A DNA stretch of 64,000 bases from Arenibacter algicola (GCF_018860365.1 NZ_JAHKPO010000013.1:496001-560000); one strand, 5' to 3'. Shown: positions 9,456 through 16,298, numbered from the stretch's first letter. Numbers and translations are program-made. Notes: generated by a model from the sequence alone, not told the origin.

Positions 9456-10430
9456 TTATACTAGCATATGTATGTTTTGATTTTTTGTGAATACATCCAA
9501 AAAATACTTTTTAGGGTGTTCCGTATCCAATTTTTTCCTTGATCTGTCATCAAGTAATTTAACTACATGACCAATTTGGTTGTTTTGCACGTTGCCCAAA
9601 GGTGAATCCTTGGAAAAATACTTTCTCAATAATTTGTTGGTATACTCATTGATGCCCGTTCCCAAGATACTTATGGATATATGAAAAATACATTACAACC
9701 GATTTCTTGGCGATTTTCATATGCCCAGAGATCTCCTTACCTTTGTCATTGGATTAATATGGATTCATTCCTTATAAAGTTCTTGTGCATTTACTGTGAT
9801 CTTGAAGAACTTATCGATTGCATTTCCACCGACATTTTCGACTAACAGTAAGCTGGAGCACCTGTCCAAAATGCACCCTTATGCCCCTTTTCGATGATAA
9901 GGTCTTCCTTGAAGTTCCCGACAGTTTTCTTGTTTTCCACAATCGAGAGGAACTTATCTATGGCGACCCTTCCCAGTATGCCCACTATTGTCTTTTCTCA
10001 GTATCGTTTATATTTTACGTAAGAATTCCTCAAACTCTTGTAAAGTTTACCTCCAATAGCCTTGTCCTCCCATATCCTTATTTAGATGCGCTCACGACAG
10101 ACCATATCTATATCCCTCAGACGTGCACTACTTGTTATCACTTAGAGGGACCATTAGTAATTCCAGAGCTTGTCCCATTCATAAAGCTACATCTTGGGCG
10201 TAAAACGCTTTTTCACATGTCCTTCCCTCATTCGCTCGTCTACAATTATTTCGGTATCTTTGGTATTGTTAACGCCCCGTCTTCCCTAGTTCCTTTCCTG
10301 CTCTTGGGAAAGGGACGACTCGGCAATGGATGTTTTATGAATATATCTATCTTCTTAAGGCCGTTTTTCAACTTCCACTCAACAACAGACCTTTGTTCCA
10401 AGGTCATTTGTTTGTAGCTCTTAACACAAC
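9456..10430 (-). pseudogene. Degenerate IS30-family transposase
   Basis: No long frame survives on the minus strand, but IS30 transposase pieces follow in the right order across three frames. They are: an N-terminal helix-turn-helix start near 10400 (YKQMTLEQRSVVEWKLKNGL); a middle piece near 9900-9950 (DLIIEKGHKGAFWT, cf. the DDE region of IS30); a piece near 9680-9750 (KGKEISGHMKIAKKS); and the C-terminal 69-residue frame 9456-9665 (GINEYTNKLLRKYFSKDSPL, then DDRSRKKL), equivalent to the 'NENTNGLIRQYFPKG...RPRK.L' end of active proteins. Several frameshifts and stops separate them, so it is inactive. It lies between the NVEALA peptide gene and the BF3164-type gene and has probably split an older operon. 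Terminal repeats of the element were not identified. Confidence 0.8.
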
Positions 10431-10451
10431 TATTTGACTTTTTTGGGGAAT

Positions 10452-10481
10452 TTTTCCTTCGGGGATACCCCCGAAGGAAAA
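10452..10481. repeat. 13-bp inverted repeat / hairpin
   Basis: TTTTCCTTCGGGG and its exact complement CCCCGAAGGAAAA are separated by four bases. It lies just outside the 5' end of the IS30 relic and 237 bp downstream of the NVEALA peptide gene. It could be a transcription terminator for the peptide gene on the minus strand or a remnant of the IS end; no long T-tract follows, so function is uncertain. Otherwise 10492-10717 holds nothing I recognise. Confidence 0.5.
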
Positions 10482-10717
10482 CTCCCATCAAAAACTTTCA
10501 ATAGCAATTGAATCTAAGCCAAATTCCCCTTCTATGATATAATAAATCCAAGAGGCAAAATAACATATCTCCAAAACGTTAAAGCAAATCATACTTGGAT
10601 ACACTTTGAACTACAGTCTATTCATCTGAGATAAATCAATAAAATTTAGCAGAACCCCCTTAACTTGACAACAAATATGATAGTACAAAGTAAAACAATG
10701 AATAATCCATGAGACTT

Positions 10718-10939
10718 TTATATTTCTTCAAAATCATAAAGTGTATACCATTCACCACCACCCTCTTCAATACATGTATCCCAATCACTGTAAACACAAA
10801 AGCCAGATGCCTTGGCATCTTTAACCTCTATAACAGAAAAAGAATTTGCCGAACTACTATTAATGTTAACATAATTAACCGCCATCACAACAGCTACTAA
10901 TAAACCACCTAATAATTTTAAATAATTTTTTGTTTTCAT
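10718..10939 (-). CDS. NVEALA-family small exported peptide precursor
   Basis: A 73-residue precursor. Residues 1-30 (Lys-rich start, hydrophobic LLVAVVMAVNYVNINSSS) match the leader of NVEALA-family peptides, which have a hydrophobic segment, an N-V-N-(L/I)-N-S type motif and then the NVEALA motif. Here the motif region reads IEVKDAKASG, diverged but keeping an A-x-A sequence (Ala42-Lys-Ala44). The presumed mature part of about 29 residues is acidic, Gly- and aromatic-rich, with two cysteines (C48 and C56) that could form a disulfide. Family members are abundant in Bacteroidota, commonly near BF3164-type lipoproteins; their function is unknown. No TAnnTTTG promoter was found in the 148 bp between the gene and the ISAs1 insertion, so expression may have been altered by the insertion. 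Confidence 0.75.
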   Translation of the reverse strand: MKTKNYLKLLGGLLVAVVMAVNYVNINSSSANSFSVIEVKDAKASGFCVYSDWDTCIEEGGGEWYTLYDFEEI

Positions 10940-11087
10940 AATTAAAAATTTTTAAAAGATTAATAAAAATTACTTATGTATATACACATTAATAAAATTA
11001 GTAGATTATTTATTTAATATACACTATTTCTTACTTTTTTGTAATAAAATATTAACTATAAAAGAAAAAAAAACTTAGGTAATAGCT

Positions 11088-12338
11088 CAGGGCAAACTCA
11101 CACTTTCCAATAAATACATCTTCAATAAAATTTCATCCAAATAGATGTAATTCAAGTAAATAAGTGTTGTTTTTTAGGTCGATTATTTGTATATTGTACT
11201 GATAATTGATTGTTGTTGAAAACAATCCACAATTTCAAGTCCATTTTCAGCAAGATGGACGACCCCAGGAGCGATATAAACAAGCTTCACAGATTGGACG
11301 ATATCCTTCTTATTGGTATAATTTCGGTGATCTGTGCCGCGGATACATGGAAAGATATGGAAACATACGCCAGGGCAAAAGAGGATTTTTTACGTTCGTT
11401 CCTGGATCTTCCCAATGGCATACCTTCCGATGACACCTTCAACCGTGTATTCTCATCAATAGATCCAGAACAGTTCGAATCCTGCTTTATGGGCTGGGTA
11501 TCGGGATTGGCCGATCTTACCGATGGCGAGGTTATCCCCATTGATGGCAAAACGCTAAGAGGCGCCAGATCCAATGGAAAGAAGTCCCCTTTTCATATGG
11601 TAAGTGCCTGGGCCAGTGACAACAACATGGTTTTGGGCCAGGTCAAGGTCTGCGAGAAGTCCAACGAAATTACCGCCATCCCAAAACTCTTGGAGCTTAT
11701 TGCCATAAAAGACTGTGTAATCACCATAGATGCCATGGGTTGCCAAGAACATATTGCCAAGACCAATGTTGGGCAAGGGGCCGATTACATCTTGGCCGTA
11801 AAGGACAATCAAAAGCGGTTGCACCGGGATATCGAAGATGAATTTAGATTTGGCAAAGCTATCGGGACCCATATCCATGACGACCTGGGCCATGGTAGAA
11901 TAGAGACACGTAGCTGTAGTGTCATCAATACTTTTGACTTTATAGAAAACACGGATAAATGGACCAAATTAAAGAGCATCATAAAAATTGAAAGCATCAG
12001 GGAGTTTAAAAATAGTGCAAGATCCAAAGAAACGGCTACCCGATATTATATCTCAAGCTTGGAGAACAGTGCGGAGGCCTTCCAGAAAATGATACGCCTA
12101 CATTGGGGAATTGAAAATAAATTACATTGGGTATTGGATGTCGCCTTCTCGGAAGATGCATCAAGAAAAAGAGCGGGAAATGCCGCCCAAAACTTCTCGA
12201 TACTGAGCAAAATTGCCTTAAACCTGTTGAGACAGGACAAACAGACCAAGCAAGGCTTAAAAGGCAAAAGACTTAAAGCGGCCTATGACAATAACTATAT
12301 GACCAAAATATTAGGAATAAAAGTGTGAGTTTGCCCTG
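11088..12338 (+). mobile_element. Complete ISAs1-family insertion sequence
   Basis: A 1251-bp element bounded by perfect 19-bp inverted repeats: CAGGGCAAACTCACACTTT at 11088-11106 and its complement at 12320-12338. It is flanked by a 10-bp direct target duplication GGTAATAGCT (11078-11087 and 12339-12348). One transposase gene fills it, and its TGA stop lies inside the right inverted repeat. Intact ends, intact gene and an identical target duplication indicate a recent insertion that may still be active. It lies 148 bp upstream of the NVEALA peptide gene. Confidence 0.95.
11210..12328 (+). CDS. ISAs1-family (H-repeat type) DDE transposase
   Basis: A 372-residue transposase that catalyses cut-and-paste movement of the surrounding element. 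It shows the family pattern: an N-terminal DUF4338-like helical part (DPRSDINKLHRLDDILLIGI, then CAADTWKDMETYARAKEDFL), the first catalytic Asp region VIPIDGKTLRGARSNGK, the second region VITIDAMGCQEHIAK, ADYILAVKDNQ, and the C-terminal HWGIENKLHWVLDVAFSEDASRKR with the catalytic Glu or Asp. Length is normal for the family and no frameshift is seen. The start at 11210 is a TTG-type or the upstream 11206 frame is not used; the conserved block begins within 20 residues. Translation ends within the right terminal repeat. Confidence 0.93.
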   Translation: MLLKTIHNFKSIFSKMDDPRSDINKLHRLDDILLIGIISVICAADTWKDMETYARAKEDFLRSFLDLPNGIPSDDTFNRVFSSIDPEQFESCFMGWVSGLADLTDGEVIPIDGKTLRGARSNGKKSPFHMVSAWASDNNMVLGQVKVCEKSNEITAIPKLLELIAIKDCVITIDAMGCQEHIAKTNVGQGADYILAVKDNQKRLHRDIEDEFRFGKAIGTHIHDDLGHGRIETRSCSVINTFDFIENTDKWTKLKSIIKIESIREFKNSARSKETATRYYISSLENSAEAFQKMIRLHWGIENKLHWVLDVAFSEDASRKRAGNAAQNFSILSKIALNLLRQDKQTKQGLKGKRLKAAYDNNYMTKILGIKV

Positions 12339-12387
12339 GGTAATAGCTTACATTTAATATGTGCCTAGCAAAAGCTGGAGTATTTTT

Positions 12388-12583
12388 TCTTTTTTACCTT
12401 AAGTGGCACAGATTGAAACGGAATGGGTGGCACTGATAAACGGTATAAATATGAATTGGCAGGCCAGGAGAATTACTGGACTAGGGTTTAGACGACATGG
12501 TTTTTATGTTTGGCTCCCGCATTATTTGCGGGACAGGCAGTACCGGCCACACGAACGCTTCTTAGTTATTGGCTTTAGTGTTA
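12388..12583 (+). repeat. Dispersed repeat type 1, copy A
   Basis: This 196-bp segment is similar to 13003-13197 (copy B), and its start to 14335-14384 (copy C). Shared landmarks are a run like CTTTTTTACCTTAAGTGGCA, AAACGGAATGGGTGGCA, a small palindrome TCCCGCA-TTATT-TGCGGGA followed by ACAGGCAGTAC, and a closing TTAGTTATTGGC. It sits 38 bp beyond the stop codon of the small membrane ORF, i.e. at that gene's 3' side. I see no protein-coding meaning; plus-strand frames through it are by chance. Confidence 0.75.
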
Positions 12584-12621
12584 CTTCCGGTACTCTTTTT
12601 CAATTAGATACTTTTTGAGTC

Positions 12622-12741
12622 TTAATTATCTGAGTTTTTTTCCAACTTATTCTTTCCGATTACATATCCAATTGGATAAATAATTATAAAAATAACTGCA
12701 CTAAATAATACGGCATTGCTATATTCCCAGGTTTCAATCAT
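12622..12741 (-). CDS. Small single-pass membrane protein (tentative)
   Basis: A 39-residue frame from the ATG at 12741 that opens MIETWEYSNAVLFSAV, continues with a strong hydrophobic segment (about residues 10-30) and ends in a Lys/Glu-rich tail (GKNKLEKNS). This composition is what a real small membrane protein would show. The in-frame extension upstream to 12861 translates the 11-bp tandem repeats (YLW/IYGL-like peptides) and is not credible as protein. No homologue recognised. It is the first of three minus-strand genes each followed by a type 1 repeat. Confidence 0.35.
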   Translation of the reverse strand: MIETWEYSNAVLFSAVIFIIIYPIGYVIGKNKLEKNSDN

Positions 12742-12795
12742 CGGTCTTCTACCACGTTTACCGGGTATATATGGAAAAAGAAATGCAGGACGGGT

Positions 12796-12938
12796 CATAG
12801 TCCATAGATACTCCATAGTTAGTCCATAGATAGGCCGTATATAAAAATAGGCCAGGTCCACCCCTTTTTGGCGCGCTAAAGCAACTCCTTTTCAAGGCAC
12901 TTTTTACCTATCATGGACAGCAAAATACGCTCTGGCCA
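12796..12938 (+). repeat. Dispersed repeat type 2, copy 1 (11-bp array plus conserved tail)
   Basis: Contains a truncated unit CATAGTC and three 11-bp units (CATAGATACTC, CATAGTTAGTC, CATAGATAGGC at 12803-12835), then a conserved tail with AATAGGCCAGGTCCACCCCT, TTTTTGGCGCG, CTTTTTACCTATCATGGAC and CAAAATACGC. The same array-plus-tail, with eight units, occurs at 15737-15925. Both are preceded by GACGGGTC. Function unknown. Confidence 0.8.
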
Positions 12939-13019
12939 AGTTAATTAGAGGTACGGGTCTGTCCGCCAAAGGCAGGCCCGCGCCAACGGGGATTTTTTTC
13001 TTGTTTTAGGTAAAAAGTG
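12898..13019. repeat. 13-bp perfect inverted repeat linking type 2 tail and type 1 copy B
   Basis: CACTTTTTACCTA at 12898-12910 is the exact complement of TAGGTAAAAAGTG at 13007-13019. The first arm belongs to the type 2 tail, the second to the start of type 1 copy B. The 96 bp between include GC-rich DNA (CTGTCCGCCAAAGGCAGGCC). It could be the edge of a small mobile unit. Confidence 0.55.
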
Positions 13020-13197
13020 GCGCAATTTAAAACGGGATGGGTGGCATTAATAGCCGGGAAATATTATGAATTGGGTCGCCATATTGTAAGGAAAAAAGGG
13101 GATCCGGGTTCAGTCAACTCGGTGTCCATGTTTGGTTCCCGCAAAATATGCGGGACAGGTAGTACTGCCCACAGAGAGGTTTAGTTATTGGCATGGT
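13003..13197 (+). repeat. Dispersed repeat type 1, copy B
   Basis: Aligns over its length with copy A: TTTTAGGTAAAAAGTGGCGC, AAACGGGATGGGTGGCATTA, a middle of weaker similarity, then the palindrome TCCCGCA-AAATA-TGCGGGA, ACAGGTAGTAC and TTAGTTATTGGCATGG. It ends 2 bp before the stop codon (13200-13202) of the TraB/GumN-like gene, so it forms that gene's immediate 3' flank. Confidence 0.75.
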
Positions 13198-13199
13198 TT

Positions 13200-14081
13200 T
13201 TATTTTACCTCTATTGGAGTCATGGTATATCCAAGCTCCTTTAATTGGTTTATCAATCCACATTCGTACATCAGGTGGCTTAATCCAACCGCAATAAAGC
13301 AATTTTCAGTTTCAAGGAATTCCTCGATTTTCTTAATCCATTTGTTGTTTCTATCCGTTAGTATAAGAGTATTTCCGCAAGTTGTATTCAGTTGATAGTC
13401 AATCTCCATTTTTGCATACCAATCAGTTTCACTGCATTCATCAGTGTTTCTTGTTCTAATTTTATTAATAATATTTGCAAGCCTCCTCTTGTGCGACCTT
13501 CTTGGCATTCCCTCAACATCTTTATTAACTAAGTCTATTTGTTCTTTGGTCGTTTCAAGCCCGTACAATTCTATATTTTGTTCTGTTGCCCTGAAACTTA
13601 TATAGTCATCTAAGGAAAGAGAGGTGTCGTTAACGCTTTTGTTTAAGCATAGCTGTTGTTTGAAATGTCTGTTTAGAAAAACATACATTTCCGTGGGTGT
13701 CATCTTGTTAAAATCAGTAGGACTTGTCGCGAAGAGGTTTTCAATGAAACTCAATTCGTTTTTGCCCAAATATTTATCCCACTTGGTTTCTGCTGTTCTT
13801 TGATTAATAATATCCTCAGCCATTTTCCCTGGTATATTTAAGTTTTCTTTTATCAATAAATCACAGGATTCCAAGGCTTGGTTAGCTTTTGTCAAGGAGT
13901 CGAAAAATGATTTCCCAAAAGCATGATGGGTTCCGAAAAGGTATGATGTCTTACTGGAATTTTGGCTAGTTATTTTAAAAAGAATTGTTTTAACCCTTAG
14001 CGTATCATTTACATTTTGACCCAACAGAAAAGTTGAAGTCAATATTAAAAATAGTACTATGGTGATTTTTCTATTTGTCAT
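13200..14081 (-). CDS. TraB/GumN-family protein
   Basis: A 293-residue exported protein: signal peptide in residues 1-21 (LFLILTSTFLLGQ), then the TraB/GumN N-motif TSYLFGTHHAFG. The C-terminal family hallmarks are DRNNKWIKKIEEFL and CFIAVGLSHLMYECGLINQL, followed by ELGYTM. The two His/Gly-rich motifs are proposed metal-ligand sites of a metallo-hydrolase fold (Tiki/TraB superfamily); substrates in bacteria are mostly unknown. An insertion with four cysteines lies mid-protein. The gene stands alone between type 1 repeats B (at its stop codon) and C (254 bp upstream of its start), which suggests it moved in as a unit. Confidence 0.85.
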   Translation of the reverse strand: MTNRKITIVLFLILTSTFLLGQNVNDTLRVKTILFKITSQNSSKTSYLFGTHHAFGKSFFDSLTKANQALESCDLLIKENLNIPGKMAEDIINQRTAETKWDKYLGKNELSFIENLFATSPTDFNKMTPTEMYVFLNRHFKQQLCLNKSVNDTSLSLDDYISFRATEQNIELYGLETTKEQIDLVNKDVEGMPRRSHKRRLANIINKIRTRNTDECSETDWYAKMEIDYQLNTTCGNTLILTDRNNKWIKKIEEFLETENCFIAVGLSHLMYECGLINQLKELGYTMTPIEVK

Positions 14082-14449
14082 TTTTTAAATTACCGCCAAC
14101 ATACGAATACAGTAATTGGTTATTGTATTTCCATACCAAGAATTAAAACATAAAAGCATCTCCATTGTAGATAAGGGGCACACAACATATAGGCCAAGGG
14201 CGTAATTTTTTTTGGGGATACACCGTTGAACTATGCGGTGTCGGTTTTGCGCTATCCTTGCTATTTACTTTGGATCCTTTTTAATTCTTCCAATTTAGGG
14301 CTTTTTGGTTTATACTCAAGGAAATTTTTGCTTTGCTTTATTTAAGTGACATAGGTTAAAACGGAAGGGCTGGCATTAAAACTCTTGTGGGGTCAGCATG
14401 CTCCAGAATATCCAAACGGTTCTAAAAGGCCGCTTTTATCATCGCTTTT
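14082..14449. other. Non-coding stretch with repeat copy C
   Basis: No gene is visible in these 368 bp. A 6-bp hairpin (ACACCG at 14220-14225 with CGGTGT at 14236-14241) and the partial type 1 repeat at 14335-14384 are the only structures I see. Confidence 0.6.
14335..14384 (+). repeat. Dispersed repeat type 1, partial copy C
   Basis: TTTAAGTGACATAGGTTAAA and ACGGAAGGGCTGGCATTAAA match the first quarter of copies A and B (TTAAGTGGCACAGATTGAAA, ACGGAATGGGTGGCACTGAT). The palindromic half is missing or unrecognisable. It lies at the 3' side of the serine hydrolase gene, 66 bp beyond its stop codon. Confidence 0.6.
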
Positions 14450-15508
14450 TTAACGGATGTTTTTTTCTAGTGCTGTCGCAAACTCCCCCAAATCGGTCAT
14501 ATTGGTATTGCTAAGAATAATGATTGTTGTTGATTTATTTAAGAACCGTATCCATACAGCATTCGAGCCCATTATTCTTCCATAGCGTTCCATTGCTTTT
14601 TCATCTCCATCCCCCCTAACCCATACACCATACCCATAGTCATCAAGCCCCGGCGTTAGCATTAAATCCAGACTTTCTTTATTGATCAGTTTAAGTCCAA
14701 ACAAGGCGTTTGAAAAAATAAGTAAATCGGTAGGAGAGGAATACATTGCTCCAGCTGCATACCAGTTTTCGATAAAAATTGGAATATCGTTTATCAAGGA
14801 ATCTGGATTCTTTTCTGTAAAATAGGTACTTGCCAAGTTTTTGATAATCTTCTTTTCTTGGGCCATTCCTGAATTGGTCATGCCTAAGGGCTCTAGAATC
14901 TTTTCTTTTAGTACCTGTTCAAAAGTTTTCTGATAAAGTTCCTCAATGATTTTTCCTAGTAAAATGTATTCTGCATTGTTGTAATTGAATGTTGTCCCAG
15001 GTTCATTAACAAGGGAATCATTGACAAAACTTTTCAAAAGTTCGTCCGACGTGTTTGGTGTTGAATAAAGTCCCAATCCATATTTCATTGCATTTTCCAA
15101 ACTTGAAACAGTGTCTATTAAAACGATGCCAGAAGTATGGTTAAGAAGTTGGTGCGGAGTTACCCTAAGACTTACTTTATCCGGATAGTCTGGTAAATAG
15201 TTCTTGATCGGTTTATTTAAATCGAGTTTTCCCTGTTCCCGAAGTTGAAGTATTAAAACGGCGGTAAAAGCTTTTGTTATTGAAGCAACTTTGTAAACGG
15301 TCTCATTATTTACTGGCAGGTTAAACCTTCGGTCGGCAATACCAAAACTATTATGGTAGAGTATGGTTGAATCTTTTTCGACCAATACCGTGCCATTAAA
15401 ATTGTTTTCGGAAGCGTACGATTGAACAAATGATTCGAGCTGTTTATCTTGAGCTACTGTATATTGGCTTAGCAAAATGGTGACCAGAAAAGATACAATA
15501 TGTTTCAT
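14450..15508 (-). CDS. Serine hydrolase, class C beta-lactamase / PBP fold
   Basis: A 352-residue protein with an N-terminal signal peptide (IVSFLVTILLSQYTVAQ). The three motifs of the fold are visible: SxxK in VASITKAFTAVL, YxN in FNYNNAEYILLG, and LNHTSGI before it as the family's helical motif; the C-terminal HxG/KTG-like element is weak (GSNAVWIRFL). Members are D-Ala-D-Ala peptidases, esterases or 6-aminohexanoate-type hydrolases, so the substrate cannot be set from sequence. Periplasmic or lipophilic surface location is expected. It stands alone between repeat copy C and type 2 repeat copy 2, and its minus orientation matches its neighbours. Confidence 0.88.
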   Translation of the reverse strand: MKHIVSFLVTILLSQYTVAQDKQLESFVQSYASENNFNGTVLVEKDSTILYHNSFGIADRRFNLPVNNETVYKVASITKAFTAVLILQLREQGKLDLNKPIKNYLPDYPDKVSLRVTPHQLLNHTSGIVLIDTVSSLENAMKYGLGLYSTPNTSDELLKSFVNDSLVNEPGTTFNYNNAEYILLGKIIEELYQKTFEQVLKEKILEPLGMTNSGMAQEKKIIKNLASTYFTEKNPDSLINDIPIFIENWYAAGAMYSSPTDLLIFSNALFGLKLINKESLDLMLTPGLDDYGYGVWVRGDGDEKAMERYGRIMGSNAVWIRFLNKSTTIIILSNTNMTDLGEFATALEKNIR

Positions 15509-15736
15509 ATGATGTTAAGTTAGTCCGGGATAGACGGCAAATTCTGTCGATTTCGGCCTTATGTCTGTTAGACTACCTTGTGCAATCAAAAGTTACAATT
15601 TGGCAAAAAATATAAATTCTTGTCATTATTTCATTTTCGGTACAATGCAGTGTCTTAAATATTTACAACATTATAGGATTAATATAAGCCCAGTGTCTTG
15701 TGTGTCTTGTCCGGGGATAAAAGACGGGTCAAACTC

Positions 15737-15824
15737 CATAGATAGTCCATAGATAGGCCATAGATAGTCCATAGATACTCCATAGATAGGCCATAGATAG
15801 GCCATAGTTAGTCCATAGATAGGC
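15737..15824 (+). repeat. Tandem array of eight 11-bp units
   Basis: Eight head-to-tail units of 11 bp without spacers, consensus CATAGATAGKC, varying mainly at positions 9-10 (GT, GG or CT). It is preceded by GACGGGTC and followed by the conserved tail. An 11-bp unit is not a codon multiple and is close to one helical turn, so a DNA-structural or protein-binding role, or simple slippage, is more likely than coding. Confidence 0.92.
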
Positions 15825-15925
15825 CGTAAATGCAAATAGGCTGGATCCACCCCTTTTTGGCGCGACAAAATAGCTCCGTTTAAAGTCCCTTTTTACCTTT
15901 CATGGACGGCAAAAATACGCTTGCG
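15825..15925 (+). repeat. Dispersed repeat type 2, conserved tail of copy 2
   Basis: Shares with 12836-12938: CAAATAGGCTGGATCCACCC, CTTTTTGGCGCG, CCTTTTTACCTTTCATGGAC and AAAATACGC. Together with the array it forms the upstream flank of the serine hydrolase gene. Nothing else is recognised between 15509 and the tRNA terminator. Confidence 0.75.
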
Positions 15926-16047
15926 GAAAACGAAGCCAAAATGCAGTGTCTTTATGAAGCTATTTTTTTTCCATAAGAATATTTGCATAAACACAACAAT
16001 TGTTCCTGATCCGTTAAATTGTTGTACCTATGTTGTACCTGGGCAAT

Positions 16048-16080
16048 AAAAAAGGCCTCAACATTTCTGTCAAGGCCTTT
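16048..16080 (-). terminator. Rho-independent terminator of tRNA-Leu
   Basis: On the minus strand, AAAGGCCTTGACA, a GAAA tetraloop and TGTTGAGGCCTTT make a 13-bp stem (two or three G-U pairs) followed by a T-run. It begins 4 nt after the tRNA 3' end. Confidence 0.88.
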
Positions 16081-16083
16081 AAG

Positions 16084-16163
16084 TACTCGAGGCGGGAATC
16101 GAACCCGCACTCCGAAGAACTGGATTTTGAATCCAGCGCGTCTACCAGTTCCGCCACTCGAGC
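16084..16163 (-). tRNA. tRNA-Leu (anticodon CAA)
   Basis: Minus-strand cloverleaf: acceptor GCTCGAG pairs with CTCGAGT (a G-U pair at the end), D-arm GGCGGAACTGGTAGACGC, anticodon stem CTGGA/TCCAG around the loop TTCAAAA (anticodon CAA), a class II variable arm (TTCTTCGGAGT), and T-arm GCGGGTTCGATTCCCGC. The long variable arm and GG-AGAC D-loop are characteristic of tRNA-Leu. CCA is not encoded. The gene borders the accessory region on its 3' side, a common integration site, but I found no repeated tRNA 3' end in the window. Confidence 0.96.
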
Positions 16164-16215
16164 AAATTTCAATTTTCTCAGCTGTTTTTTATAACCTCTG
16201 ATTCATTTGAGACTG

Positions 16216-16249
16216 CAAAACTAAAAAATATTTTCTTTATATCACCAAA
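16216..16249 (-). promoter_or_regulatory. Bacteroidota-type promoter for tRNA-Leu
   Basis: On the minus strand, TTTG (16246-16249) and TAGTTTTG (16216-16223) match the -33 TTTG and -7 TAnnTTTG elements with 22 bp between them. The predicted start lies about 45 nt upstream of the tRNA. Confidence 0.65.
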
Positions 16250-16268
16250 AAAATAACAACATTTATAC

Positions 16269-16298
16269 TTTAGCAACCCAAATTAATTTCTAAATTTG
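16269..16298 (+). promoter_or_regulatory. Bacteroidota-type promoter for prs
   Basis: TTTA (16269-16272) and TAAATTTG (16291-16298) with 18 bp between them. The -7 box overlaps the upstream TTG-initiated extension of the prs frame, which supports the ATG at 16350 as the true start. Confidence 0.6.

Noticed and set aside
9818-10417. A 199-residue plus-strand frame
   Set aside because: It lies antisense to the degenerate IS30 transposase, shows no domain pattern, and the minus strand carries IS30 fragments in order; the frame is a chance shadow.
10718-10939. Double-glycine leader bacteriocin precursor
   Set aside because: The two or three Gly residues lie after the cysteines (about residues 60-62) and not at a leader boundary, and no C39-peptidase exporter is nearby; the NVEALA-type leader fits better.
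12403-12618. A 71-residue plus-strand frame over repeat copy A
   Set aside because: The similar copy B does not keep the same frame; there is no start context or domain.
15737-15824. Short regular repeats considered as CRISPR
   Set aside because: Units are 11 bp head to tail without spacers, and no cas gene is present.
15671-15868. A 65-residue minus-strand frame with repeated YLWPIYGL-like peptides
   Set aside because: It is the translation of the 11-bp tandem array; three 11-bp units equal 33 bases, so periodic peptides appear in any open frame.
12388-15925. A true integron cassette array
   Set aside because: No RYYYAAC/GTTRRRY core pair at the common boundaries and no tyrosine integrase in the window; kept only as a cassette-like pattern.
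16084-16163. Genomic-island attachment site at tRNA-Leu
   Set aside because: No second copy of the tRNA 3' end was seen left of the gene and no integrase is present; the nearby accessory genes alone are weak evidence.
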